Below are positions 12,822 to 25,154 of a stretch of DNA of 64,000 nucleotides, piece after piece. A model generated the notes under the pieces. It had not been told where the DNA came from and did not search any database. It saw only the letters and a list, made by a program, of their open reading frames with translations. The number at the start of each line of letters is the position of its first letter. Position 1 is the stretch's first letter. The translations under genes were made by a program, and so were the position numbers. Source of the DNA: Peromyscus leucopus. Lineage: Eukaryota; Chordata; Mammalia; Rodentia; Cricetidae. The stretch lies in the NCBI RefSeq assembly GCF_004664715.2, contig NC_051073.1:61427379-61491378 (forward strand), in the 5' to 3' direction.

Positions 12822-14249
12822 TTTTTTTTTTTGTGAATTCCAAATCTATTGCAGTTTTCTGTCATTTAATCCAGAATGCCCTTCCTTGCTCTGTCCTGTT
12901 TTCTCTTTCAGATGCTAATCACAGTTATTTTGGAGGACCTGCTTCCTAATTCAGATCTGAATCATCACTGGGTCTGCTCCTATTAAGTAATGTTTCATTA
13001 CAAGCAGCTTTTCTTTGATGCTTCATATGTCCGAAAATTTGGATTCTATATGAGCGTGTACAAATGATACACTATAGAAGTTTTTGATGGAGCCATCTTC
13101 CTATAGCTACTGTGCAGGGTGTGCGCAGAGGGCTAGGTTACCAGAGATCACCTTGACCTTGCAGAACTGTGGTGTAGGCTTTGCTGTGTGGTAGGTCTGC
13201 TTCCAGGTTCTCACTGGTCCAGGGCATATTCTCATTCCAGCGCTTTGGCCTTTCCCTGCTGTGTGGTCCTCCTGTGGTCCCTGCTAAATCACACCGCTCC
13301 ATGTGAATGCAGTCTTTCTGTTCGGCTCACAATAAACCTCACTTCCTGTACCTTCTGTCTATCAGGCTTTCAGGAGTCTTGTCCTTGATTCAGGATTTGG
13401 CCAAGCATCTGTATGAAATCATAGAAAAATTATTAGGAGTCCTTTCTAGAGCTCCTTCCCCCCTAATAACCTATCTCCTAAATCCCAGGTACCTTGCCAG
13501 CCCTGAATATTATCTCTATTTTTAATACTCACCAAGACCATTGTCACCTTGTGGGAGAAGTGGTTGGTGGGTAACGTGCTTGTCTAATTTGTTTAATCCC
13601 CAGCACCACAAAAGGACCATTGCTGTTTTCTGTTAAGCTCCTAGGTCCCTGTTCTATAGCCTGGAAAATACCAGCAGCGAGAGAATCAGGGGATAGAGGG
13701 GACCTTCAGTGTGTATCCCTTCCTTCAAAGACCATCAGTCTTTGCTGCCTGCTGATGGTAGGTTGAGTCTCACAGGGATTCCCTTATCCCTGACACACCA
13801 CAGTCCACACAAACTTGTTAAATAAAAATGTAAGCCCGTCAGGATCACTCCTTCTGACTAAATCTCAAGGACGGGGCCCAGAAAGCTGTAGCTTTTAAGA
13901 AAACCCTTTAGATAAGGTAGGCACTAAAGACATTTAGAGAAAACGTTTGTCAGGAGATGGTCCTCTGGTCAAAGAAGGCATTGGGAGAAATTGAGACGTC
14001 CATTTGGACGGAAGGGGAATGATCTGGAGATTGGGGCTTGGAGCATTTTTCTAGGGGACGATGTGGTCCACAGTGTGGAAGGAGGATGTGCATGTTGAGA
14101 TATGCTTGCACAGCAGTGAATAAATTAACTTGGATGGAAAGGGTGCTCGGTGTGGAATGTGCTGTGAAATGATAAGAGTAAGGCAGATCTGTGGGAAGCA
14201 CTAAGAAGACGATTTTGCTTTGCAAAAAGCAAAAAGTCCGTTGTTGTTG

Positions 14250-14274
14250 GTTTTTTTTTTTTTTTTTTTTTTTG
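14250..14274. repeat. Poly-T run
   Basis: An uninterrupted T tract with no SINE body recognisable next to it. Confidence 0.9.
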
Positions 14275-14639
14275 AGTGAGGGGATGTCCTGTTGAAGGCA
14301 GTATTTACAGGAATAAACATGGTCCAGGCAGGTGGCTTGGCATAAGAGACAGAATGGAGTCCAAGAGACCGCTAGGGAGGTAACGAAATAGTCCAGGTAG
14401 GAGAGGCTGAGATATGAGTAGCAGAAGCATTGGAAATAAAAGACCTAAGGTGGGCTCTGGGATGGGAAGTCAAGAAAAGGTGATAATATGATAGAAAAGA
14501 TATGACAGTTTGTCAAGTGGGTGGGAGATCAAGGGGACATTTCTGTTGTATCCACAAGTGCCATGGATTCATAAGGAATCCACAGACATCCCATTATTTC
14601 TGTGTGTATTTAGAAGATAATTTGATGGTGGCTTAAATG

Positions 14640-14835
14640 CATGGATTCTGGCATCAGGCAAACCTAGATCTGAGTATTTAGTATGCTAGCTTGACTGTGT
14701 GATCTTGACTTGAATCACACTGAATCTGTTTCTTCACCTAGAAAGGGGGGGGGGTGATGGTAGTTGTCTCCCCTTACAACTGTTATAAGGATTGAGAGCA
14801 TGCGTATAAATCCCGTTGTGTGGCACCTGGCACAT
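14640..14835 (+). repeat. MIR relic
   Basis: GGATTCTGGCATCAGGCAAA, GACTGTGTGATCTTGAC, CTGTTTCTTCACCTAGAAA and TGTGTGGCACCTGGCACATA follow the MIR consensus in order. A G8-type run interrupts the middle. Confidence 0.75.
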
Positions 14836-14892
14836 ATTTATTCTTGTCAGTCATCTGAGAAGTTATAGATAGAGAACATCCAGAAACAGGAA

Positions 14893-14986
14893 ATTGCATG
14901 GGCTGTCAGTTCAGATGGACATTTGATTCTGAATTTATCTTCATCACTTATAAGCTGTGTGATCCTAGGCAATTCACTTCTTCCTG
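14893..14986 (+). repeat. MIR relic interrupted by a DNA transposon
   Basis: ACTTATAAGCTGTGTGATCC and CAATTCACTTCTTCCTG match the MIR body. The expected 'cctcatctgtaaaatggg' continuation is missing because the next element starts here. Confidence 0.6.
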
Positions 14987-15312
14987 CAGTCATTTCAGTA
15001 TCTGTGGGAAGTTGTTCCAGGAACTCCGAGGATACCCAAATCTGAGGCTGTCCAAATTCCTTTTGATGAGTGGCATAATATTGACATGTAACTTACAGAC
15101 ACCTTCCAGGATACTTGAAGTGGTCCCTAGATTCCTTATGATACCTAACACAGTGGAGATGCCACATAAATTTTATTATATTGCATTATTTAGGGAATAA
15201 TGACTTGGAAAAAAGTGTGTGCATTTAGTCCAGTTGCAATTTTTTCATCTATTTTGATCACAGTTTATAAGTCCCCAGCTTCAAAATCCTCAGATATCGA
15301 GAGCCAACCATA
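14987..15312 (+). mobile_element. MER2-like DNA transposon (Tigger group), fossil
   Basis: The segments TCAGTATCTGTGGGAAGTTG, GGATACCCAAATCTGAGG, AACTTACAGACACCTTCC, GATTCCTTATGATACCTAAC, ATTTAGGGAATAATGAC and CAGATATCGAGAGCCAACC match in order the non-autonomous MER2 element as I remember it. It encodes no transposase. Its presence in a rodent marks an insertion older than the rodent radiation. Confidence 0.75.
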
Positions 15313-16011
15313 CTAAATTCTTGCCATGTTAAAACACAACTTACACTACCTTCTTTGTGACAACATTAATGTGAGGATTGCTTGGGACAAAGTGTGGCAG
15401 TCCAGTCCTTACACTGTCAGAGTAAAGGTCTGAGGGACACAAAAGGAAGCCATGAGGGGAGAGACAGGGGAGTGGGGGAAGTGTGGAGAAGTCCGTGAAC
15501 TTGGTGAGCTTCCAAAGTTAGGATGTTCCTGCCATTTCCATCATGCTGAGAGTAGGTATATGATGTGAGGAAAGGGTTCAATGATAAGAAAGCCCTGGTT
15601 TCCATGAGATAAGGTGCTATTGGGTACCAGGAAAGAAGGGGGATGCTAGGCAAATGGTCTGTGTCTGAAAAGCACTGGGCTGAGAGGGCCAGCCAGGTAG
15701 TCAGAAAAACAGAAAACGAAAACACATCCATTCTTCTTGAGAATAAATTGATATCAAACAGACTTGAGAAGTGGGGGGCACCTGACTTCCTTCTTGGGGG
15801 TGCAGACTCAAGCAAGCAGTAAGCAGTCTACATCGTAAGACCTCAAGGAGGAAGCAGGTAGAAAATAAACAGGAGTAGCAGAGCAGAGCACAGTCCTGGG
15901 AGCTTGGGAGGGGAGAAGGAAGCTCTAGGTGAGACTCTTGGCTGGAAAGCAACACATCAGAGTTAAGAACATCAACATGAACTAGACCTCTTGGCTTTGA
16001 CTCTCTCCTTC

Positions 16012-16212
16012 ACTTAGCTGTGCACCTGGTTCAGTTAATTAAATCCTTTGAGCCTTAGTCTTTTATTCTGTAAAATGGAGTGATGATACTGGATGTTAAT
16101 AATGGGGAAATTATTATGACATTACTGGGAGGATTAAGTAAATTAACATATGTAAAATGTTTAGGACAATATCCAGCACATAGAGAGTACTTAGTGAATA
16201 GTCGCTGTCAGG
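16012..16212 (+). repeat. MIR relic
   Basis: CCTTTGAGCCTTAGTC, ATTCTGTAAAATGGAGTGAT, GGGAGGATTAAGTAAATTAA and AGCACATAGAGAGTACTTAG follow the MIR consensus. A T run (about 16217-16236) follows. Confidence 0.85.
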
Positions 16213-17201
16213 ACTATTTTTTTTTTTTTTTTTTTTGCTACCGTTATTGTTATTACTGTTATATGGAAAATATTGAAAGTGAGAAAAGGGGATGGAGAAC
16301 AAGAAGATGAGAAAAGTACCATACTATTGTCAGTGTATTCTGGCCATTAGTTCATTTTCTTTTATTTTAGCTCTAGCTTGCCACAGCTCTTTCAGCCCAC
16401 CATTAGCCATAGCCATTAGCCCAGCAGCCCAGCTCAAGTACAAGGACATAAGATCTGCCTTGGCAGCTACAAGTGTGGGCATGCTCACAAACTCAGTGCC
16501 CCACGGGAACCTGTATCTTGTACCACTTGACACAGCTGACAAGGTCCGTGCAAAGAACATGTTCCTTACAAAAGCCACCATTCAAGGCAGCCCAAGTGTG
16601 GTGTCCATGGCAGTGCGTGTGTAGTATTTGGGTAGTTACTCCCAATCCAGGTACAGCTTCCCAGGCAGGGAGTATCTTTATAGTTCGCCAAGATTCAATA
16701 ACACGCTGGCTTGAAGCATCTTTATTTGTTGTCATGGAAACAGAATCTAGATGCTAACTGGAGGTTGGATTGCTATGCAGAAGAAGGAAAGGGCTTTGCT
16801 CACAGCGGACATTTGTGTGTGTTATGAAGACACTCGGACTCTTTAAAAGTTGTGAACAACAGTGCTGTTGTTGACCTGGGTGTTAAGGTTTAAGAAATTG
16901 GGGTGGGAGGTGAGGGAAGTGTGCTATGGGATCCACAGTGCAGGTACAGACACAACCTGATGGGTAACACTGGCGTACTTGCTGATTAGCGAACAAACAG
17001 GGATGCTGCCCCCTAGATAGCCAGCAGGGCTCTCCTCCCTGGAGCAGACCAGGTCTGTGACCAGGAGGAAGCAGCTTCCTTCATGCAACGTGGAGACGTC
17101 TGTAGGCAGACATGGCGCCAGCATAACAGAAGGCAGGCATGCTTGTCACCAGGACATCCTGTCAGGCCATGTCCCTGTCTCTATGGAGATCTGGGTAAGG
17201 A

Positions 17202-17226
17202 TGGTCACACACACACATACACCACA

Positions 17227-17275
<49 letters not shown>
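17202..17275. repeat. (CA)n microsatellite
   Basis: CA dinucleotides with two interruptions near the left end. Confidence 0.97.
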
Positions 17276-17276
<1 letters not shown>

Positions 17277-18429
17277 CCCCACAGTCTGCAGGACTGACTA
17301 AAGGAACCAGCACAGGAGAGGACCGACTTCAGCAAGAATTCTTGAAACCTAGAAACTAGGTCCACATTTTGGTATCTTTAATATTCTCTCTTCCCTGTTT
17401 TCAACTCACCCTCCCCCCAATTCTCCCCTTCCTCCTCCTCATTAGAAAATCAGGAAAGCTTCATCCTCAGAGAGTAGATCATTGAAAACCAGGGTTGAAG
17501 GGTCTTAAGAACCCTGGGCGAGAATGCACACGTGAGGACTGTGTGTTGCCATTTCTGCACATAGAGCATGCGCCCCGGGGCAGCGAGAGTTTCCGTGAAC
17601 GCAGAATTGTGAAGTCAGGAAATTTGCCTGGTTCCCGTGTGCTTATAAGGGCCTCTCATCTTTTGTCTAAGATCCCTCTGCCACCTTATTTTAGAATCAC
17701 ATCCGTGGCCTGTGATCAGAAAGGGCCTATTGAGCTCTTTCTATATCCAGGATAAACTAATTCCAAAAGGGGATTACAGGAAAGATGGCATTTTAATAGG
17801 CATCTCTGCTGAGTGGGGGGGGGCAGGGAGGGAGGGGAGGGGGGACTGTTACAAACCAAAGGGAGTAAGTCTCTAGAAGTGAAAGAGTTAGGCTGTGGCA
17901 GAGAGGGCAGAGAAGGGGGAGTGTGGATGCTTCCTTGCTAGGTAGAGGCAGGGAGATCAGATGAGGCACAAGATCTTGCCTAACATGCTGTCTCTGTGGT
18001 CAGGCCATCCAGGGCAGTAGGAAGGCGCCAGAGCCCAAGTATATTGGTAGAAGGGCTCTGAGTCTTGTGTAGGCAGACACACCCACAGGGTCCCTGTGTG
18101 AGTGAGTGCTGGTACCTCTGAGCAGCTCTCTGCAGAGGCCTATGGTTGCTCCAGTGGTGGGTCTCAGGTGTGTGGGTTGTGAGTGTTTCACACACGTATG
18201 AACAGCAGGTGTGAGCCCCACTAGCCCCTGATGCTTTTGTTGTATGAACTTGTAGCTTTACCCCCACACCTTTCACCTGCTGTTTGGATCTAAAGGAAAA
18301 TATTTGGGAGTAGGCTAGAATAGACTCATTATATGGATTCAAAAATCCGTATGCATGTAGCATTCAACAAAGTTTTTTTTTTTTTTCCAATCCATCATTT
18401 TATTTGAATGTCCCTGGTGGCCTAGGATT

Positions 18430-18560
18430 TAAATAGTATAAATTGTTATTTCTATTTAAATAATATAATCATTATTTATCTGTTTTACAGATTAAAAAAA
18501 AAAAAAAACCCTGAGGTTCAGACCCTTGATACGGCTTGGTAAAGTTCAAACAGCAGCTTG
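18430..18560 (+). repeat. MIR-like relic with internal A run
   Basis: ATTATTTATCTGTTTTACAG, an A run at about 18493-18507, then CCCTGAGGTTCAGACCC resemble the MIR core (tttacagatgaggaaactgaggctcagag) with the central A expanded. Confidence 0.55.
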
Positions 18561-19825
18561 TAATAATTTGTATTCTCTGCTCTTTGTACTTGAACACACA
18601 AGATTTTATTTTATAATTGACTGGAGACCTTGTTTCCCGGGCCTAACAAGATTCACCTACAGGAGGTTGTTGCACCTTACAGGGATGAGTCACTGCAGGG
18701 TACAGGGTGTATGCCTGTCCGTGCATACCCAGCCAAAAGAAACTCACCAGTTATTTTGCGACTTTTTGCTTAATCAGCTCATCAAGGCTGAGTATGAGTA
18801 TCTTATTTGCAAAGTAAACTATAATTAGTGTACAATACTAACAACAGTCAGGTCATTTGAGAGTTAGATGACGTTAGACGCTTTCACTATAAGAAGGAAA
18901 TAAACAAAAGATTTTTACTCAATATCCCCGCTCTATGAAATAGTTATGCTTCATTAAAAACAGAACAGAACAATAATAACCTTTTAGTTATCCCATCTTT
19001 TTAAAAAAATGGAAAGTCTTGTGTTTATTTTCCTAATTTGCATTTAAATAGATTCCTTTAACATTGACTATTTATGAAGAACCAGCTTTGTGTATGTTTA
19101 CTGAAGTTAGCTAGCATAAAAAATTACCTAGCTTAGTTAAAAAAAAAAAAACATGAAAAAAAACCCTCAAGTAGCTTACATATAACATCTTTCTTAATAA
19201 GACAGAGAACACTGTGTACAGTTCAGACAGAAAGATAATTGCATTACTTAGATATGACCCTTCCTCTTGGAAGGATTTTTTGTTGTTATATTACATTTTG
19301 TTGAGTGTGACATTTGTAGTTTCTCAAAAAGTGAGGGTGGAGACATGAAGAATCCGAAGCTACTGTGGATACATTCTCTTTTGCTCTATTCCTCCTTTTC
19401 ATCTTTAGTCATTCTGGCTCATGTGTCTTCCGGATATCAAATTCAAATGGATCGAGTTATAAATGGTTCTGGCTTGAGGCCAGGACCACTTAGAAAGATT
19501 TTTCTTCTCCAGACATTAACAACCTTAGGTACGACCAACTACCATCCTTCCTCTCTCCTTCTCCTCTCTCCCTCCCTCCTCACCCCTTCTCTTTCCTTCA
19601 TTCCTTCCAGCATTTATGGAGAGAAGTGCTGTTGTTCAGGCAGCTCTGCCCAGCATCTGGGACCCTTCCTGTGGTGTAGCCATAGTGAGGAGGTAGCTGG
19701 GTACTGGCAAGTAAGTGTTGCCAAGCACCTTTGCTAGGCTGGGGCATCATGGTGCACACAGCCTCTCAGAGCCCGGCTGACAGTCGCTCAGGAAATGTAG
19801 CACAGGGTGGGATAATGATGTCTAG

Positions 19826-19985
19826 AATTTGGGCTTCACTTCTCTGAGCTTTCTGTGAAGAGGACCTGATGGTAATACTCATGTGATACTGTTTGAGGGT
19901 GCAATAAGATGATTCATGCAAATGGACATTGGAACTTGAACTTGCAAGCACCTGGGAAATGTCGTGGTGGAGACTAAGGAGCTGC
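19826..19985 (+). repeat. MIR-like relic
   Basis: TTCACTTCTCTGAGC, GATGGTAATACTCATGTG and GTGCAATAAGATGATTCATG are in MIR order, diverged. Confidence 0.5.
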
Positions 19986-20204
19986 TTTTCTCTGGCTGTA
20001 AAACAAGGCCAGTTTTCTTGTTACATTCCTTAATTCAACCACTAGAAATATGAGCTATAGCAATGAATATACGTTCTAACCCGGGAGATTCCATGAAACT
20101 AATTTTTGTTTTGAATAGAAAAATTATTTTTTCGTGGGTTTCAAAATGTGCTGTTTGTGAGCCAAGCATGCTCACTCTCATTCTAGGAATCACTATCACT
20201 TGCA

Positions 20205-20275
20205 AATCAGAATATGTAATATATTATGTATCAGAATATATGATATATTACATAATTAATTATATATTTTTTTCA
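20205..20275. repeat. AT-rich low-complexity stretch
   Basis: Repeated variants of AATATGTAATATATTATG and ATATATGATATATTACAT. Confidence 0.8.
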
Positions 20276-21299
20276 ATCAAAAATTCTAAAAAGTTTTATG
20301 CCTCTCCTGGGTCATAAACACACGTTTACATGAGACCATCAAGTCTGCAGACCAGGTCTTTTCCTCTCTTCCTGGGACACATGTTGCTTCTTTGAAGCAG
20401 TTCCTCCAGAACAAACTAAACTTTGTCAGGGTGCCTCACTACCAGGAAGCAGGAAGCAGAACATGAACTTGGGGGTGGCATTGGGGCCAGCATCAGTCCT
20501 TGAGGAGCTGATTCAGCAGGGCACACAGCTGCTGTGGCCATCTTGCCTCTTACCTCGCTTGGCCTATGTCCAGCTTTCCTCTCTCTGCAGGCCAGCAGGG
20601 ACCTGGTGCCCAGCAATCTAATCACCGTGGTGCTGCGCATACCTCATCTGTCAGTTTGTATATCTAAATAGTTATTCGACAGAAAATACAAGGTCACTTC
20701 TGGGCTGCTGAGATAGCCAGAAAGGATGTGGAGTGAATACTCTCTCATCATCACAAGTCCCCAGGACTTGGAGCATTTCTATAGTTAATATAATTAAATC
20801 TTTTGTAAATAAGGAGAAGGGATGAGAAATTATTTTTGAAATGGGGTTTGGAGGAAGAATTTTAAAGATCAAAAACTACAGAATGAGAACACTGCAAACT
20901 CCAGGGCTTGCTTTGTTTCCCTCTCCATCATTAATGATAACTGGGGGTTGGGAGAGCTCTGGCCCGCAGCCTGCAATCTGGGGCAGGCTGGGGCTGATAA
21001 ACGCAGACCAGCACACACAGCAGATATCTACTCGGCCTGGTCAGGAGACCCTGGCCTGAAATAACCCCTCTGTTACTTGAGTAGTTCTGGTGGGATATTC
21101 TCAGGTCAAGCACTTGTAAAGCTGATGTTCTTAGGTTCAGGTATGAGTTACTGCAGCCCTGATGTCTCTCTCTAGACCCCCCCCCCCACACACACACACA
21201 AATCTAGCTGCCCACAGGAATAGATATTGAAACTCTCCTATGCCTCTCAAATGCAGGACATTCAAACTACAGCCCACTATGTTTGCCCACCATCAGTTT

Positions 21300-21372
21300 C
21301 TAATCCTCCTCCTTCAGCAGCCCCCACGGCGGTGCTTGGGATTTCAAGGACCGGTATGCCATAGCTGGTCTC
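21300..21372 (-). mobile_element. B1/PB1 remnant
   Basis: AATCCTCCTCCTTCAGCAGC, GTGCTTGGGATTTCAAGGAC and TATGCCATAGCTGG resemble an antisense B1 head with small changes. The rest of the element is missing. Confidence 0.5.
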
Positions 21373-21805
21373 GCTAGCTCTTTCTCACCCTTTCCTCTCC
21401 AAGTGATGATGAGCTTTGGGGAGATCTTGTCTAAAGGGGCTCTCAAACCTATCTGCTTCTCTGACTCCACTGCCTCTCCAGGCCCTCACCTGGATTTATA
21501 TGCCATCCCCCCAAGTATACCCTCTGGCTGGCTCTTCCTAGTCTACATCCCAAGGCACGGTAAGCACCACTGGGTATTTTCAGTGCCTGTGACATATTGG
21601 ACCGCTCTGATTCCCACCCTGTATTCCACTCTCACTTTGCAGGGTCACTTAACCTGCTGGCCTTCGCCGATCTGGTTTCTCTCTTCTAAGTCAAGGCTTA
21701 ACACGGGATCCTCATTTTCTGGGGAATGTATTGCTCTTTATCCTCTGCTAGTATCTCAGATTAGCCTCTATCATACTCATAAACCTTTAGACTTGTGATT
21801 TAAGT

Positions 21806-21813
21806 CACGCGCG

Positions 21814-21851
<38 letters not shown>
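21806..21851. repeat. (CG)n/(CA)n tract
   Basis: About eight CG dinucleotides continue into CA dinucleotides: an alternating purine-pyrimidine tract. Confidence 0.97.
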
Positions 21852-21853
<2 letters not shown>

Positions 21854-22266
21854 TAATTATAGAAGAAGAAGACATAGATTTGAGAGAGAATGTTGAAGGA
21901 ATACGGGGGGGAGTTGGAGGGGAAGAGAAGGATGCTAATGATGAAAATGTGTTGTACTCATGTATGAAATTCTCAGACAAATAAAAATAAATAAGTAAAC
22001 AGAACCCGAGTCCAGATCAGTTTTCTACACTTTATAAAAGCCAACTCATTTCAAGAAACACGTTTTTGACATCGTTGGCCCTCCGTCTCCTTGGATGTGG
22101 CAGGTGGTATCCCATATACACCAGTTGAGTGACTGGAAATGCAAGCTTACTTTTCTGTGTACAAAGAGGAGCTAGCATAGGAAAGCTGGTGCAGCCCTCA
22201 CACCCCTGTCTCGGAGCTCATCTGGTTCTCTTACCACCCTGGGAGTGGCTGCAGCAACCCATCCCC

Positions 22267-22395
22267 AAACACACACACGCACACGCACACACACGCATGC
22301 ATGCACGCACGCACGCACACGCATGCACGCATGTACATGCACACACACACACACACACACGCATGCACGCACACACACACACGCACGTGCACACC
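22267..22395. repeat. Irregular CA/CG/TG-rich repeat
   Basis: Mixed CACACG, CATGCACG and CACGCACG units over about 130 bases. Confidence 0.95.
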
Positions 22396-23288
22396 CCACG
22401 GACCTAAGCATGTAGACATGGAGCATCTGGCCTGAGAAGAGAGTTCTTCTTCACAGGTGCTGCCACACCTTTCTTAGCTGTCTCACTTGTTGCTCTGGGT
22501 GGCAAACTATACAAACCCTAAGTTAAACATGGGTGAAAAATAGAGAGGGATTCTCACCTCTCGAGAAGTCCAGAGGCAAAACGGAGCTCACACCCAGCTC
22601 AATCAGAGCCCTGACGGTTCCTGAAGCTGCCTTGACTCCTTCCTTTCCTTTCCATTGGCTTCCAGCCGGTGGCCGCAGCAAGGCAAGATCGGTGACCCAC
22701 GGGGCAGTGTCCAAGGGGGACAAACTACATCCAAAGAACTCCCAAACTTCTCACATCTTACTGTGCTGATTTGGGTCACATTTTTATTTTTGAGACAGGC
22801 TGAATGGTTGGAAAGATTCATGCACTGGTTAGCTTAGATCCAGCATCCTAAAGAGCTTGGAACTCCGGGAACTGGGGTTCTGACCAGTCCCCTTCTGTGT
22901 GTGTGGTGGGGAGGGCTGCCTGGAGGAGACGTGGCTACCCAAATGAGTAGCCTAGGCCTCCCAGCTTGCTCCCTCAGTGCTTGTCCTCCAAACAGGTGTG
23001 GAGCCTTCCTGGGGCATTCTAAAGGCTTCACAAAGGGCCACCACCCCACCTCTGTAGTTCTCTTTTGACCCTAGGATCTGTAGAGAAACAGAAGCTGCCT
23101 GGAGAGCTTTATGCCAAAATGTGAGGATTCTCCTGTGAAACCAGACTGTGGCCCACTCTGACTCCAGAGAGATGACAGCTTCTCCCTGGGAAGCAGCATG
23201 AGGGGTTTTATTCTTCCCAGCCTTGAATGTTTTGTCCTGCTTGACCTATGACCTCTCTCATCACCCTGTCCCATCTTCTCCCTTCTAG

Positions 23289-23411
23289 ATGTTCGACTGG
23301 ATAAGCCACAACAAGGAGTTATTTCTTCAGAGCCACACAGAGATCGGCGTCAGCTACCAGCACGCACTGGACCTCCAGACGCAGCACAATCACTTTGCTA
23401 TGAACTCCATG
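23289..23411 (+). CDS. Kalrn: Kalirin exon A: start of a spectrin repeat
   Basis: This 123-bp exon encodes 41 residues, beginning MFDWISHNKELF and ending HNHFAMNSM. It is flanked by a pyrimidine-rich tract with AG at 23287-23288 and by a GTGAGT donor at 23412. Both ends are at phase 0. The first residues look like helix A of a spectrin repeat, with the usual buried Trp in the DWI triplet. The second half, from about residue 25, begins the long helix B that continues in the next exon. The initial Met codon is internal to the protein, not a translation start: it follows an acceptor, and the family has the SEC14 domain and an earlier spectrin repeat upstream. Spectrin repeats in kalirin act as scaffold and partner-binding surface; PAM, HAP1 and iNOS are reported partners of this region in general. 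The match to kalirin is from memory and strong. Confidence 0.93.
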
Positions 23412-24071
23412 GTGAGTGGAAAGGCCATTCCCAGCATGCCTCTGGAACGGGACAAGAAAGGAGCAGGGCCGAGGTGAGGGAGGAGCATGCTCCAGTTAGA
23501 ACAAGGCGCACTGACCGTCCAGCTCTTTTAGCAGAATGGGGACCTGTGCAGGGCACCAGGCCAGCCAGCTGTTCCTATAGCAGATCATGACCCCACTTCA
23601 CACTATGAAAGGAATGTGCTTGTCGGGGCATGAGCTCAGCACAAGACTAAATGACCGGCCAGTCACCAGTTCCACTTCACTGATTTCACTGACATTTTTT
23701 TGGTCCCTAGCAAGTATGAGTCACTGAGCAGAGATGGAGAAGGGCCTCAAGCTATGGTGTATTGGGAAGTGTTGAGTGACTTGTGACTGCTTAAAGTGGG
23801 AAGAAGAGCCCTGTGGGACACATGATGGCTGCCTTCAAATATTTGAGTGCTGATGTGGAGAGAGGGGAGAAGATTTGTTTGATGTCGGTCTGGAAGGCAG
23901 GAGTGTTCGGAGGATGGCAGTCCGTAGAGTTGGCAATGCATGGCTTGCAGGGAGGGGTGGGATGCGGTGGGAGCGAGCATACGTGATGGGCGTGTCCAAG
24001 GAGGCATGACGTAAGAGGAGACCGTTTCCTCTCAATGTGGCCATAGGGAGTTTACCTCCATGTTTCACCCT

Positions 24072-24205
24072 TTCAGTCCTTCATCTGTGAAATATAAATC
24101 ATACCTAAGTTAGAAGGTTGCTTGGGTAATCAATGAGTTAGTTGAAAAACAGCTGGAACTGCGTCTGGTGCGTGGTAAGTCACCAGTGAATGCTGATGTC
24201 TTGAT
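24072..24205 (+). repeat. MIR relic
   Basis: CAGTCCTTCATCTGTGAAAT, GAAGGTTGCTTGGGTAATC and CGTCTGGTGCGTGGTAAG follow the 3' half of MIR. Confidence 0.7.
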
Positions 24206-24551
24206 AGATGGGGACTTGTGGGTCTACTAGATGACATGTGATCCCTCAGAAACCTAGCTTTGGGGTACCATGTTTTCTGGGTGGTAGCTCCAAGGCTTCC
24301 TTTAGAAGACTTCTGTCCTTAAGTCTTATTATATTCCGAACATGTGGAGCCTAAGAAAGTCTCCACTAAAGATATCCTTTTTTGAGTTCCTTTTTCTGGC
24401 TGTTGGTCCAGAGGCAGAGCTCCACCATTCCCCATGCATCTGAAAACCAAAGATGCTTTACCTGTTGGTTAAACGGCGCCTGCGGCGGCCATGCCAATAA
24501 AGGAAAGTGCTGGAGGAGAGTCACGAGCCATAGTTACCTTTTTAGAACTTT

Positions 24552-24640
24552 ATTGGGAGAGAGGGGGGAGAGGAGGGGAGAGAGAGAGAGGGAGAGAGAG
24601 GACAGACAGAAGGAAGGAACGGAAAGGAAAGAGAAGGACA
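24552..24640. repeat. GA-rich purine tract
   Basis: GGGAGAGAGGGGGGAGAGG-type purine sequence passing into GACAGACAGAAGGAAGG. Confidence 0.92.
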
Positions 24641-24981
24641 CACAGAGGGCCCACCCACTTTTTCGCAGGCTGATGACGTAATTAAGGACAGAACCCTTAC
24701 ATTACCCCTTTGCAGATTTGTGCTGGGAGTAGGGAGAGTGTTAGAAAAACACAAACCTGGATGATGGCAAGGGCCAAGAAGGAAGAGGATTTCATGGTCC
24801 ACAACCAACCAACTTGGGTTAAAGGTGCTGTGGACTAGACTTACCTTGCTGAAGAAGAAATGATTCCATCTTTCAGTTGTTCACTGTCTGCTTTGCAGAG
24901 CTGAAAACTCAATCAAATGTAGCTTGATATGTGCAGTGCCAGATCTGCTAAGTTAACTAAGGGCATTAAAATCGAAGTGGC

Positions 24982-25154
24982 TGAGCCGGGCGGTGGTGGC
25001 GCACGCCTTTAATCCCAGCACTCGGGAGGCAGAGCCAGGCGGATCTCTGTGAGTTCAAGGCCAGCCTGGGCTACCAAGTGAGTTCCAGGAAAGGCGCAAA
25101 GCTACACAGAGAAACCCTGTCTCGGAAAAAAAACAAAACAAAACAAAAAAAAAA
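24982..25154 (+). mobile_element. B1 SINE, young cricetid-type
   Basis: Close to full consensus: GCCGGGCGGTGGTGGCGCAC, GCACTCGGGAGGCAGAGCC, GGCTACCAAGTGAGTTCC, AGGAAAGGCGCAAAGCTAC and GAAACCCTGTCTCGG, then an A/CAAAA tail. Flanks AAATCGAAGTGGC (24969-24981) and AAATCTAAGTGGC (25155-25167) are a target duplication with one mismatch. The AAGGCGCAAAGC form is the basis of the cricetid inference. Confidence 0.95.

Noticed and set aside
23289..23477. ATG at the start of exon A as a translation start of a short protein
   Set aside because: The ATG directly follows a strong acceptor, and the coding similarity stops exactly at the GTGAGT donor. The extension to 23477 is intron read-through.
24982..25154. 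CpG-rich start of the B1 as a promoter or CpG island
   Set aside because: The CpGs belong to the young B1 consensus and do not extend into flanking DNA.
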